Source of the DNA: Thecamonas trahens ATCC 50062
Lineage: Eukaryota > Apusozoa > Apusomonadida > Apusomonadidae
Direction of reading: 5' to 3'
DNA: 64,000 bases
NCBI RefSeq assembly: GCF_000142905.1
Contig: NW_013657675.1
Coordinates: forward strand, 379,122-443,121
Shown here: in pieces, positions 49,083 through 58,870 of the stretch
Layout: each line of letters starts with the position of its first letter
Position numbering within the stretch: the stretch's first letter is position 1
Position numbers and translations under genes: made by a program
The notes under the pieces: generated by a model
What the model was told of the DNA's origin: nothing
The model's database searches: none
What the model saw: only the letters and a program-made list of their open reading frames with translations

Positions 49083-50366
49083 CTACGGCTCGCGCTCAAA
49101 GATGGCAGCGGCGCCCTGGCCTCCGCCGATGCACATAGAGACGACGCCGTAGCGGCCGCCAGTGCGGGCAAGGTGGTGGAGGAGGGTGGCCACCTGGCGG
49201 GCGCCGGTGCAGCCGAGTGGATGACCGAGAGCGATGGCGCCACCGAGTGGGTTGACCTTCTCGGTAGGAATGCCGAGAACGTCGACGCAGTACGTGGCCT
49301 GTGAGGCAAAAGCCTCGTTGATCTCAAAGATGTCGATGTCGTCGATGGAGAGGCCGGCCTTGGCGAGGACGGCTGGGATGGCGACGGCCGGGCCGATGCC
49401 CATGATGGCGGGCGGGACGCCCGCCACGGCAAAGGCGACAAAGCGGCCAAGAACCGGTGAGCCGTGGGTCTTGGCGTATGCGCGCGAGGCGAGAACAACA
49501 GCCGCGGCGCCGTCGGAGACCTGCGACGAGTTGCCGGCGGTCGTTGAGCCGCCCTTCTTGAACGCCGGGCGGAGCTTGGCAAGCTTGGCCAGAGTCGACG
49601 GGCGGGGGCCGTCGTCGGAGCGGACAATAACTTGGGTCTCGTCGTCGTTCTCGTCGACGACAACGGCGGTGACCGGCACGATCTCGTCGTCAAACAGGCC
49701 CTGATCCTGCGCCGCGAGCGCGCGCTGGTGCGAGAGAAGCGCAAAAGCGTCCTGGGTCTCGCGCGAGACGCCGTACTTGGCGGCAACGTTCTCCGACGTG
49801 ATTCCCATGGGAGTGAGGCAAGCTGCGGCGTTGGGCACGTCATGAACGGCGTCGTTGACCGGGCCGAGCGAGGCCATCATGTCGGCTGACGACATGGACT
49901 CGACGCCTGCGCCGATGCCGACGTCGATGACGCCAGTGGCGATGGCGGCAGCGACCGAGGCCACAGCCTGCAGACCCGACGAGCACTGGCGGTTGGTGGT
50001 GACGACAGGGACCTCGACGGGGAAGTCGGCCAGGAAGAGGGCCATGCGGGCCTGGGTGGCAAAGCCGCCAGGGGCGAGCACGTTGCCCACCACCACATCG
50101 CCGACGTCAGCACGCGGCACACCCGCAGCCTCCACCGCACCGGTCACCGCCGCCTGAAGCAGCGTCGTCGGGTGGGTATCGCGGAACGAGCCCTTGCGCG
50201 CCCTTCCGATCGGCGTCCGCACCGCCGCCAGGACCACCACATCGTCGTCGCCGTCTCCTCCGGCAGCCCGTCCGCGACCGCCAGCGGGTGCCACCTGCGC
50301 CAGCAGCCGTGCTGTCCGCTTCCGCGGTGCAGACGGCGTATGGGTGGTACTTGAGGGTGCAGACAT
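49083..50366 (-). CDS. Peroxisomal-type 3-ketoacyl-CoA thiolase
   Basis: Last step of beta-oxidation: splits 3-ketoacyl-CoA into acetyl-CoA and a shortened acyl-CoA. 427 residues. The nucleophilic Cys is in NRQCSSGLQAV; the other catalytic blocks are GSTTAGNSSQVSDGAAAVVL, INEAFASQ, GGAIALGHPLGCTGARQV and VSMCIGGGQGAA with the second Cys. CLTPMGITSENVA and the block PPAIMGIGPAVAIP are typical of ACAA1-like enzymes. The start is the ATG at 50366; codons upstream have no ATG. A perfect PTS2 nonapeptide is not present. The nearest match is RTARLLAQV at residues 18-26, with two deviations, and there is no SKL-type C-terminus. Peroxisomal location is inferred from the family. Confidence 0.93.
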   Translation of the reverse strand: MSAPSSTTHTPSAPRKRTARLLAQVAPAGGRGRAAGGDGDDDVVVLAAVRTPIGRARKGSFRDTHPTTLLQAAVTGAVEAAGVPRADVGDVVVGNVLAPGGFATQARMALFLADFPVEVPVVTTNRQCSSGLQAVASVAAAIATGVIDVGIGAGVESMSSADMMASLGPVNDAVHDVPNAAACLTPMGITSENVAAKYGVSRETQDAFALLSHQRALAAQDQGLFDDEIVPVTAVVVDENDDETQVIVRSDDGPRPSTLAKLAKLRPAFKKGGSTTAGNSSQVSDGAAAVVLASRAYAKTHGSPVLGRFVAFAVAGVPPAIMGIGPAVAIPAVLAKAGLSIDDIDIFEINEAFASQATYCVDVLGIPTEKVNPLGGAIALGHPLGCTGARQVATLLHHLARTGGRYGVVSMCIGGGQGAAAIFEREP

Positions 50367-50682
50367 CGGCTGTGGTAGGTGTAGGTGTGAGTGAGGCAGG
50401 GAGGAGTGGTTAGTGCCGAGAGGGGGGGGGAGGGGGGAGGAAGGAGTCACGGGCTGGGCTGGTGGTTGTCAACAGGTGTTAGCCGGTAGGGGGGGGGGGG
50501 GGGGGGAGGGCTGGTAATCCAAGGCCACTGCTTGTGGGATGACAGTACAAGCTATCACAGCTAGCATTGTTTCTGTTGCTGTGCGTGAACGTGGTCGATC
50601 GCTGTGGCTATGGCCTTGGCCTCCAAGGTTCGGCATCATTGGCGAAACAGCGCGACCACCAGCTCACCCAGCAGGCACAGCA

Positions 50683-50750
<68 letters not shown>

Positions 50751-50795
50751 ACTCCATCCCACCATCTCCTAACATCAGACTGCATCGCGCTGCTC
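50367..50795. promoter_or_regulatory. Divergent intergenic region with G-runs
   Basis: This region separates the start of the thiolase (minus) from that of snurportin (plus). It contains G-runs at about 50421-50440 and 50490-50507 and a long AC microsatellite close to the snurportin ATG. No TATA-like box is evident. Confidence 0.55.
50684..50749. repeat. (AC)33 microsatellite
   Basis: An uninterrupted AC dinucleotide run of about 66 bp ending 46 bp before the snurportin start codon, probably in its 5' untranslated leader. Confidence 0.97.
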
Positions 50796-51968
50796 ATGGC
50801 TCAGACCGTGGCTGAGACTGGGCTCGAGTGCGCGGTCCTTCCGCCCCGGGCCGCCGACTACAAGCGATGTGCTGGCCTGGGGGATCCGCTGGAGGCCTCG
50901 AGGTCCAAGGCACTACGTGCGCAGGCCAATGCCCGCCGCAACTCAAAGGCACTGGCTAGATCGCTGGCCATGGCCGCGTACTGTGATGATGACGACGAGA
51001 GCGAGCTGGACGATGCCGACGATGAGCGTGAGGGCTGGTGCGGTAATGGTTCGGGCGGGGCTGGTCCGAGCCAAGGCTACGGCGTGGGCCCAGCCGAGCC
51101 GGCGTCCTGGGCGCTCCCTCTTGCCCCTGATGGCGAGGTTGACCCGCTGGGGCTCACCACTGACTGCGATGGCTGGATCGACGCCGATGCTGACGCTGAC
51201 GCCGATGGAGTCTCTGGCGTCTTTCATGACGAGGCAGTGCTGGCCGCTGAGGCTGAGGCTGCGACGAGCGTGGCGTTTATGGAAGAGCGGAGTGCGGTGG
51301 CAGAGGCCAATGCGAAGCGTCGCAACAATGCACGGCGCATCGACTTCCGCAAGCAGATCATGACCGGCGAGTATATGGAGGGCGTGCCAAGCGACTTTCC
51401 AGATGCTTGGCTGGTGGTTCCTGTGCCAGCCGGCATGCGGCGGCTCCTGGTCTCGAACCGTGGCACTACCGTGGCTCGCAACCGGTGGGGCCGCGCCGTT
51501 GACTCGTTCCCGTCGCGGCTGCCCGGCGGCTCGCGGGCGGCGCGCAGGGTCCGCGACAAGTACTGCATCCTCGACTGCGTATTTGTGCCCGACCAGGCCG
51601 AGGCCGAAGCCGGCAGCGGCGCTACCATCGGCACCTACTACGTGCTCGACGTGCTTTGCTGGAAGGGCCAGCCTCTGTATGAGACCGGCGCCGAGTTCCG
51701 CGCGTTCTGGCGGACGTCGCGGCTGATGGAGATTTCCGGACTGGAGAGTGTCCATCCGACCGCCAATCGCCACGCCATCGTCAATTTGGGTCCGTATCCG
51801 TGCGACGCACACGGCCTTGCCGCCGCCGTCGAGTCCGGCGACCTGACACTCGACGGCCTACTACTCTTCCACAAGGAAGGCCACTACGCACCGGGCACCC
51901 GATCGCCGCTTGTTCTCTGGCTTGAGGCGCATTTGCTCCCCTCGTTCCTCAGCGAAGTGGCAAGGTAA
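50796..51968 (+). CDS. SNUPN: Snurportin-1, nuclear import adaptor for capped snRNPs
   Basis: Binds the trimethylguanosine cap of spliceosomal snRNPs and hands them to importin-beta. 390 residues, no introns. The N-terminus carries a short IBB-like basic helix (YKRCAGLGDPLEASRSKALR, then QANARRN). An acidic linker of about 100 residues follows. The cap-binding domain holds WLVVPVPAGMRRLLVSNRGTT, FPSRLPGGSR, KYCILDCVFVP, TYYVLDVLCWKGQPLYE, LTLDGLLLFHKEGHYAPG and LVLWLEAHLLP. All blocks and their order match animal snurportin. The start is the first ATG after the AC repeat. Confidence 0.95.
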   Translation: MAQTVAETGLECAVLPPRAADYKRCAGLGDPLEASRSKALRAQANARRNSKALARSLAMAAYCDDDDESELDDADDEREGWCGNGSGGAGPSQGYGVGPAEPASWALPLAPDGEVDPLGLTTDCDGWIDADADADADGVSGVFHDEAVLAAEAEAATSVAFMEERSAVAEANAKRRNNARRIDFRKQIMTGEYMEGVPSDFPDAWLVVPVPAGMRRLLVSNRGTTVARNRWGRAVDSFPSRLPGGSRAARRVRDKYCILDCVFVPDQAEAEAGSGATIGTYYVLDVLCWKGQPLYETGAEFRAFWRTSRLMEISGLESVHPTANRHAIVNLGPYPCDAHGLAAAVESGDLTLDGLLLFHKEGHYAPGTRSPLVLWLEAHLLPSFLSEVAR

Positions 51969-52007
51969 ACTGCAGCGGATTGCACTTTAATCTCTCTCGC
52001 GCGCCTC

Positions 52008-52331
52008 TTACTCGTCGTCATCAAACGAGAGAACCTGGCCCTCGCCGAGCGACTCGTTGTGCAGCTGCTGCTCGCGCTCTGCTGAGAACGACATCATGGC
52101 TGCAAGCTTCTTTCGGGACTCTTCGTTGCGCAAGTTCTGGCGGGTAGTGTACACAGCCTCGAGTGCATCATGCATCTCATCGATGGCGTCCTCCACCCAT
52201 GACGGCATGCCCTTGACTTCGATGCTGTACAGCCCCTCGAGGAGCTCGTCGTTGCGAACGAGCGGCTGCAACCAGTCGAGTGCGGCAGAGGAGAGAGACG
52301 ACGAGAGCGCCAAAGGCGTGAGTATGGCCAT
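52008..52331 (-). CDS. Small acidic helical protein, 107 aa, unknown
   Basis: ATG-started, no introns. It is largely helical: a hydrophobic first third (LALSSSLSSAALDWLQPLV), then an amphipathic region (WVEDAIDEMHDALEAVYTTRQNL) and an acidic C-terminus ending SFDDDE. Codon use resembles the neighbouring genes. It lies tail to tail with snurportin, 39 bp between stops, and downstream of Nup43 on the same strand. It could be a small subunit of a complex; no family is recognised. Confidence 0.6.
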   Translation of the reverse strand: MAILTPLALSSSLSSAALDWLQPLVRNDELLEGLYSIEVKGMPSWVEDAIDEMHDALEAVYTTRQNLRNEESRKKLAAMMSFSAEREQQLHNESLGEGQVLSFDDDE

Positions 52332-52733
52332 GAAGTAGATTGGGGATTAAGGGATGCAGGCACCATGATATGTGGGAGGAAGGCATGGGCATAGGGGAGG
52401 AGAGGGCCCTTGCAACGCTGCCAGTCCGCCCCTCCCCCTCCCCCCCCTCCTTCTCCGCCCTCCCCCCCCCCCCTCCTCCGCCCTTCTCCCCCTCCCTCTC
52501 TCCCCCCTCAACATACCTCAAACTCAACATCCGGCCGGTAAGAGTTCATATCGTTTCTGCTGTAGCCTCGAGCCAGGTGGTGTCTCCTGTTGGGTGTCGG
52601 TGGTCCGCTGGCTGCTGCCGGTTGTCGGCTGGCTATGGACACAGACACGAGTCACCGACTGCTTATCTTCTCGGCTCCAGCGCACAATCTGAAGAGTAGT
52701 TTACTTGCGTACGGCTGGATCAACTCGCTGGGT
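52332..52733. other. Gap between Nup43 stop and small-protein start
   Basis: 402 bp on the 5' side of the 107-aa gene, including C-rich pyrimidine tracts at about 52430-52510. No further gene is visible. Confidence 0.5.
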
Positions 52734-53863
52734 CTACTCATCGGCGGCAGGAAGGCCTGGGAGAAGAACAAAGCCATTGTCGGCGCCACAGAGCAGGGTA
52801 TCGGATGCCGAGAGGGCGAGCGAGTTGACCGGGAGCATCGAGTCGAGGATCTGGTCGATGGCGATGTTCGAGTCGTCGCGGAAGGCAAAGGTGCTCCGGT
52901 TGCGGTCCTTGTTGGCATTAAAGTTCCAACGCAGCACAGTGCCGTCGTCGGCGCAGGAGAAGACGGTGTCGGGCGCGTGTGGCGAGAACTCGATGTCCCA
53001 CACGTCGGACGAGTGGGCGTGGATCTTGGTCACCGCAGAGCCAGCCGATCGCAGGTCCCACACCGAGAGCATCCCGTCCGAGCCACCCGTGGCCAGAAAG
53101 TCTGGCTGGTTGGGATGGACCGCCACGGTGTGGACCACCGTGCCCGGGCCCGCATCCTTCAGCACCATGGCTGCGCTTGCGCTCCGAGTATCCCACACCT
53201 CGAGGTGCATGCCGACCGCCACAATCTGCGAGGCACCGACCCAAGCCAGGTCCGAGACCGGCGAAGCCAGCGGTCCACCACCCATCGCAGCCACTACCTG
53301 CCCGCCCGCCGCCCAGTCGACCACTAGCACGCCGCCCTCCTCGGGAGACGTCGCTGCCAGCGGCGCCGATGGCGCTGCAGCCAGAGCTGCGCCCGCCCCG
53401 CCGCTGTGCACATCATCGATGACCATAACAGGCACCAGATCCGCATACCCCGCCTCCAACTCCAGCAACGATAGAGTGCCGGCCTCGGACAGCACTGCTA
53501 CATGCCCATCGTCCACCACCACCATGTCCGCCGTCGAGCCAGCCGCCACCGACGCCACCGCCACAGGGTCCACCGCCTCGGGCTCGTCACACCACAGACT
53601 CACCATGTTCGGCTGTGCAGCATCCCCCACCCCACCACACATTCCATGAGTGCCCCTCCTCTCCCTTCTTCCCCATCCCTGCTCCCCGTCCTCCACCCCC
53701 CCCCCCCCCCCACACACACACCCACACCAGCCACACACACACCTCCCTCCCTCCATCTACATACTCTCGAGTCCCAGGCTGCAGTCACAAAGTGCCGGCC
53801 ATGCGGAAGCCAGACCACATTGCCCACTTTGCCGCCCACAAACTTCCACCGCTCGCCCTCCAT
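52734..53863 (-). CDS. NUP43: Nucleoporin Nup43 (WD40), two exons
   Basis: A seven-bladed WD40 subunit of the Nup107-160 outer-ring complex of the nuclear pore. Exon 1 (53863-53765) encodes MEGERWKFVGGKVGNVVWLP and on to AAWDSR. The intron is 53764-53613 (GTATGT ... CACAG, with a G-run). Exon 2 (53612-52734) joins in phase 0; the total is 325 residues. Blades are visible as VHTVAVHPNQPDFLATGGSD, GMLSVWDLRSAG, VWDIEFSPHAPDTVFSCADD and GTVLRWNF. The ending LPVNSLALSASDTLLCGAD matches the family C-terminus. The first exon aligns with the KFVxxKI start of animal Nup43, which supports the splice model. It is slightly shorter than the human protein. Confidence 0.9.
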
Positions 53864-54042
53864 GCCTCACACAGCGTGTGCCAGAGTGCAGTGTGTCCGC
53901 CTCCGGGCCCGCCTGTCCACCTGCCCGCCGAGATGGAGCCTCTCTGTAGCGACACACACACTACCATCACTCCTCTGTCCTTCTCCCCCTCTCCCCCATA
54001 ATCCTCCCATCTTCTGCGCACCCCATCCTCCTCGGTCATCAC

Positions 54043-54858
54043 ATGGCGACGTCGTCCTCGGGCGCGCTGCCCTCGGACACGCTGCCCTCGGGCGCGCTTA
54101 TCTTTGACTTTGACTCGTCACTAATCGACGCCAACACCGATACCATCGTCTTGGACAGGCTCGATGCTGGCCTGCGCGATCGACAGCGGGAGCTAGTGGC
54201 AGAGCTCGGCTCTGATTGGCCGGCGGTGATGACGACTGTTCTCGGCGAGCTGACTTGTGGTCCCGATGCTGTGCTGGCAGCCATGGCGGACGTGCCGCGC
54301 TTCCGCGAGTCTGAGGACGCCGTTCGTCGCGCCCGTGACCTTGGCATGGACACCTACATTGTCTCCAATGGGAACACGGTGCTCATCGGCGCTGTTCTGG
54401 AAGATCTCGGCCTATCTGATGCCTTTACCGCCGTCTATGCCACTCCGGGCACGTGGTCCGATGACGGAAAGCTCGTCGTGGCCCCGTATCACACCGACGG
54501 CGTCGCCTGTACCCGCTACCACCGCTGCCCGCCCATGATGTGCAAGGCACGGGTGATCGAGTCTATTGTGGCCGAGCGCAATGGCGTGCCCTACGATCAT
54601 CTCGCCTACGTCGGCGACTCGGTCGGAGACTTCTGTGCGCTCACTGCTCTCGATGCCAGTCGCAACCACCACGCGCTCGTCCGCGGCGACTGCTCGCTCG
54701 AGACGCTCCTTGCCACCGATGCTTCTGCCCGGGCCCGCGTCTCGCTCCCGGATGACTGCCTCCATCGCTGGACCTCTGGTGCCGATGTGCTTGCCGTCCT
54801 CGAGCGCCACGTCTTTGCCGCCGTTCACGAATCATCTGCTGCTCCTCCAGCCAGTTAG
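54043..54858 (+). CDS. PHOSPHO1/2-type HAD phosphatase
   Basis: 271 residues, no introns. HAD motif I is DFDSSLID near residue 23, with both aspartates. Motif II is the VSNGN stretch (YIVSNGNTVLIGAVLEDLGL). The CPPMMCKARVI block carries the family Cys and the conserved Lys. Motif III/IV is YVGDSVGDFCAL. This order and the PxxMCK signature place it with PHOSPHO1/PHOSPHO2 (phosphocholine/phosphoethanolamine or pyridoxal-5-phosphate phosphatase). Which substrate applies cannot be told. Likely cytosolic. The Ser-rich first 15 residues may be disordered. Confidence 0.9.
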   Translation: MATSSSGALPSDTLPSGALIFDFDSSLIDANTDTIVLDRLDAGLRDRQRELVAELGSDWPAVMTTVLGELTCGPDAVLAAMADVPRFRESEDAVRRARDLGMDTYIVSNGNTVLIGAVLEDLGLSDAFTAVYATPGTWSDDGKLVVAPYHTDGVACTRYHRCPPMMCKARVIESIVAERNGVPYDHLAYVGDSVGDFCALTALDASRNHHALVRGDCSLETLLATDASARARVSLPDDCLHRWTSGADVLAVLERHVFAAVHESSAAPPAS

Positions 54859-54875
54859 CGACCAGAGCGTACATC

Positions 54876-55007
54876 ATGACCACGCCATCAAAAGATGCTG
54901 CTCTACCGCCAACAGTCGCCTTGTTTGCCATCGCCGCCACCGTCGTCACCGCAACCGCAGCCGTCCCATCCGTCATGTCGGCAACAAAGAACCGAACGAC
55001 CGAATAG
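54876..55007 (+). CDS. Candidate 43-aa micropeptide with a hydrophobic helix
   Basis: A short ATG ORF in the 237 bp between the phosphatase stop and the RasGEF start. It has a polar start, a hydrophobic stretch (VALFAIAATVVTATAAV) and a basic polar end, as in single-pass micropeptides. It might equally be an upstream ORF of the RasGEF mRNA or chance. Confidence 0.25.
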   Translation: MTTPSKDAALPPTVALFAIAATVVTATAAVPSVMSATKNRTTE

Positions 55008-55095
55008 ACAGCAGGCAGCCCACGCCACGGCAGGCCACCACCTCTCCCCCTCCCTCCCTCCCCTCTACACACACACACATCATCATCATCATCAC

Positions 55096-58000
55096 ATGGC
55101 CGCGCTGTCGCAGTCGTCGCCGGAAGTCCATGTAACGGTTGAGGCCGAGGAGGAGGGCGGGCAGCGGCGGTCGTCGCGACTGCGGCGGCTGAGAACGACA
55201 GGTCTCCCGAGTGCCAGGTCTACAACGCTGTCCCCTTCTCCGAACGGTGCTGGTGATCTGGGCCTGCTGTCACCGCATGCACGTGCGGGGCACAGGCGTC
55301 GAGGCTCTATCTCCCAGGGTGTGCTGGACCTCGAGTCGGCCTTTCTCTCGTCGGGCTCGAGCTCGGCGTCTGGCACGGAGAAGAGCGGCGGCTCGGGCTC
55401 GGGCTCGGGCTCGAGCTCGTCGTCATCGACTTTTTCGTCCGACGAGGTTGCCGATGGCGGTGAGGGCGCAAGCGTGCGCCAGCGCCGCCGCAAGGTCAAG
55501 GCAACGTCCGGCAACGACCGCAGCCGATCCGATGTCGACAAGCTGGCAAAGTTGGTCAAGCTCAAGCGCAAGCTGAAAGAAAAGGTTCAGGTTCTCAAGG
55601 CTCGCAAGGTCAAGGCCTACCTGATCAAGCCAGTCTACGCCGAGTACTCGCGGGTCTCCAAGGCCATCAAAGCGCTCAAGACCAAGCAGGCGCTCAGCGC
55701 GTTCCAGGTCATTGATACGGACGGCAACGGCACGCTGAGTGTCTCCGAGTTTGCCTCCCTTGTCCGCCGCATTGTGCCGACCTTCAGCGACGCAGACGTC
55801 GACTCGGCCTTTTCTTCGCTCGACCTCGACGCGTCGGCCACCATCTCGCGCGACGAGTTTGTGGCCTGGTGGGAATCGTTCGACCGGACTGACAACAAGA
55901 TGGTCAACCTCCGCCGCAAGCTTGGAAACTGGGAGCAGCTTTCGGCCGCCACGGCTGAGGGCTCGATGAGCGCTGGTCCGGAGCTGGGCAGCAGCTCGCC
56001 GCCAGTCAACTCGGTTGCCGCCCGCCGCGCCCGCCGGACCAAAGCCAAGCGTAAGCAGTCGTCGGCACTGCTCCAGCATTCGCGGTCGGCGGTCTCGGTC
56101 CACCTCGCAGCCTCGCCGCAGTCGCCCGCAGGCACCTGGCCGCGCATCTCGGCGTACCAATACCGGCTCAATCCGACCAAGCCGAGCTTGGCAAAGTACT
56201 TTCCGTTCTGGGAAGACTTTTACACTGCTCCGTTTCTAGTGGCGAGCATCTCGCGCATTCCTGTTGAGATGCTGCTGCGGGTTCTGCTCTCGCCGCAGCC
56301 GTACCTGTACGAGGTCGCAGATGCTGTCGCCCCCGAGGTCGACATCCGAGTCTCGGATCCGGAGCTGCTCCGCGTTGTCCTTGTCTCGTTTGAGGACTAT
56401 CTCTCGGTCGAGACGCTGCTTGGCCTCCTGCTCGAGCGGATGACCTGCATGCCGCTGGATGCTGTGCCGGCGGAAGCGTTCAAGCCCTGGGCGCTCAGCG
56501 CCGCCGTTCTTGCCTTCCTCTACACGTGGGTAGTGACTGCGCCGTACAACTTTGAGCTCTCGGCGCGGCGGGCCCAGGCGCGTGCGGTGGTCAAAGCAAC
56601 GGCGCCGGCGCCGGACAAGCCGGTTGTGGCTGCGCTCCAGCGCGCGGTCCTTATCGAGCTCAAAGGTGTGGCGAGCGTGGTCAAGCAGAGCTACGCAGTC
56701 GATCCCGAGTCAGTGGTGGCGTGTGGCAAGCCAATTCCGTCGCCGGTCGTCCCGGTCTCGTTGCGGCCAACCCGGCTGAGTTTGGTCCGAATCGGGCCGC
56801 TTGAGTTTGCGCGCCAGCTGACCCTCATCAACTTTGAGGCCTTTATGGCCATCCGGCCCAACGAGTTTCTGCTCAAAGTCGACTCGCCGCACATCCGGCT
56901 CTTTGCCGAGCAGTACTCACGGATTGTGAACCTGGTGGCGACCCAGATTCTGATTGCGTCGCCGCTGGCGGCCCAAATCGAGCTTGTGTGCGTTGTCATC
57001 GACGCTGCGCTCATCTGCTACACCTTTGACAACTTTTTTGGCATGAACGCCCTGCGTGTCTCCCTCGGCTCGGCTGCCATCGACCGGCTCTCGTCGCTCT
57101 GGTCCATGCTTCCGCCGGCGTACGAGCGCCGGATGAAGAAGCTGGAGGACATCAACGCGCTCAAGAGCCACCACAAGCATCTTCGCGAGGCCCATGCCCG
57201 TGCGTCGCCGCCGGCCATTCCGCTCACCTCGCTCTACGACCGCCGCATCATCACTATCGACGTGGCCGAGACCAAGCGTGAGGGGGCCTACGAGCTGCTC
57301 AACGTCGACCGCCAACGGTACATGGTGCAGGAGGTCGACAAGCTGGCCGCCTTTCGCGCCGGCCGCTACCTCATCCAGCACATCCCGGCCATCCGTGACT
57401 TTCTCCTCACTGACGGCCCGGCATGGGATGAGGACCAGCAGTATCAGGCCTCGGTCTCGCTCCAGCCGCCGGCCTCGTCAGCCTCGTCGTCGTCGTTCAA
57501 GAAGCGTCGCTCTTCGGTAGCTTTCAAGTTTACCGCGCCGCTCGAGCTCTCGGACATTGTCAAGCCGGCGCACTCATACCTCGACGACCCGGCCGGCCTC
57601 CCAGACCGAATCCACTCGCTGTCGGTTGTCACGCCCGACGCCGTCCGCGCTGCCACGCCCAAGCAGTTTCGGCGCATCAAGCACATGCGGTCGGCGTCGT
57701 CGGGCGACATCGATGCCATGCGCAGGTCCGAGCCGCTGCGGCCCGTCCTCAAGGGCTCGCCCCCGGTGACTCTCTCCTCCACGCCGCCGCTCGCTGTTGT
57801 CGAGCAAGTTGCGCTCCTCTTCCGTCCGCTCATCACTGCTCTCGCGCCAAGCGCACTAGTTGATGCTGCCTTGGCCATCGTGCCGCTTGATGCCGACGCC
57901 GACGAGGCTGACGTTCTCGTCGCCATCAAGGACGCGCCGGCTTCTGTTGTGGCTGCCACCGAACTATACACCCACATCCGTGCCCTGGTCGCCAGCGAGG

Positions 58001-58613
58001 TGCTGACCGGCGACACGCCGCGCGCCCGCGCCGAGCGCATCTGTTGGGCTGTCGACCTTGCCCGCGCTGCCGTTCTCACCGGCACCTATCCGCTCCTTTT
58101 TGCCGTCGTCGCCGTCCTTGACTCGCCGGCCATCCGCTCGCTCAAGCGCACCCAGTCTGTGGTGCCCGCCCCGGTCGAGAACGCCCTCGCTCAGCTCATT
58201 GCGGTGTGCAAGGACCACTCTGAGCACGCCGCCTACCTCTCGCTCCTCCGCTACTCGGCCGGGCCCGTCATCGTCCACCACATCTGCCACCTCCGCATCC
58301 TTGCCCGCAAGTTGGCCTCGATCGTCGCCGACGCCCGCGCAACGAGCTGGAGGCCGCCGCCACCGCCGAAAACGCCATCATGGCCGCCGAGCTCCTCTAT
58401 CCGCACCGGACCGAACCCGACACCGCCATCGCTGCCACTATCCAATTGTATCATCCCAAGTACGGCCTCGAGCCGCAGCACTGGGCCCTAGCTTCCAAGC
58501 ACATCCTCTCGGCTGCCTCTTCATCCAAGGTTGGCAAGGTGGAGCACAGCCTCTGGCGCGCAGCATCAACCCGCCAGCCGGAGGATGTTCTTGCAGACAT
58601 TTTCTCGGCCTGA
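55096..58613 (+). CDS. Ras guanine-nucleotide exchange factor with EF-hands and two CDC25-like regions; one frameshift
   Basis: About 1,172 residues. The N-terminal 130 residues are Ser/Arg-rich and low complexity. A basic coiled segment follows (KLKRKLKEKVQVLKARKVKA), then two EF-hands (DTDGNGTLSVSE near 207; DLDASATISRDE near 242). A RasGEF-N-like region lies at about 370-490. The catalytic CDC25 domain lies at about 560-790 (GPLEFARQLTLINFEAFMAI, FFGMNALRVSLGSAAIDRL, IPLTSLYDRRI). After a linker, a second CDC25-like stretch (ERICWAVDLARAAVLTGTYP, then LDSPAIRSLKRT) runs toward the C-terminus. The frame changes by -1 at about 58330-58345 (GCCCGCGCAACG), and the last 90 residues continue there to the TGA at 58613. 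The ATG at 55096 follows a CAT repeat; 54895 is an alternative. EF-hands suggest calcium control. Confidence 0.85.
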
Positions 58614-58870
58614 TCCCACCACCAAACTATTCATCCAAGCCATCCTAGCCCAGCCAGCATAGCCCATCCCAGCACGTCTCGACCATGTTCTACACTCTTG
58701 CGAACGCCGCTGCCAGCCAATGGAACGCCTGCGAACAAAAGGAAGGAACTCCACAAGGCCTTAAAAAAGGGCTTCCTCGCAGGCACCCACAGGCACCCAC
58801 CCCCACACAGGCACAGCAGGCACCACCAACCACAACACAAACACACCACTTGGACCACCTACACCCCATC

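Noticed and set aside
54895-55095. Extended RasGEF N-terminus ending in a His run
   Set aside because: The His run is the translation of a CAT repeat in the leader; 55096 is a better start, though 54895 cannot be excluded.
58685-58870. Upstream ATG extension of the Sec23-like protein
   Set aside because: It is low-complexity, with a CA-rich repeat and no domain character; the ATG at 58871 directly precedes a clean first exon.
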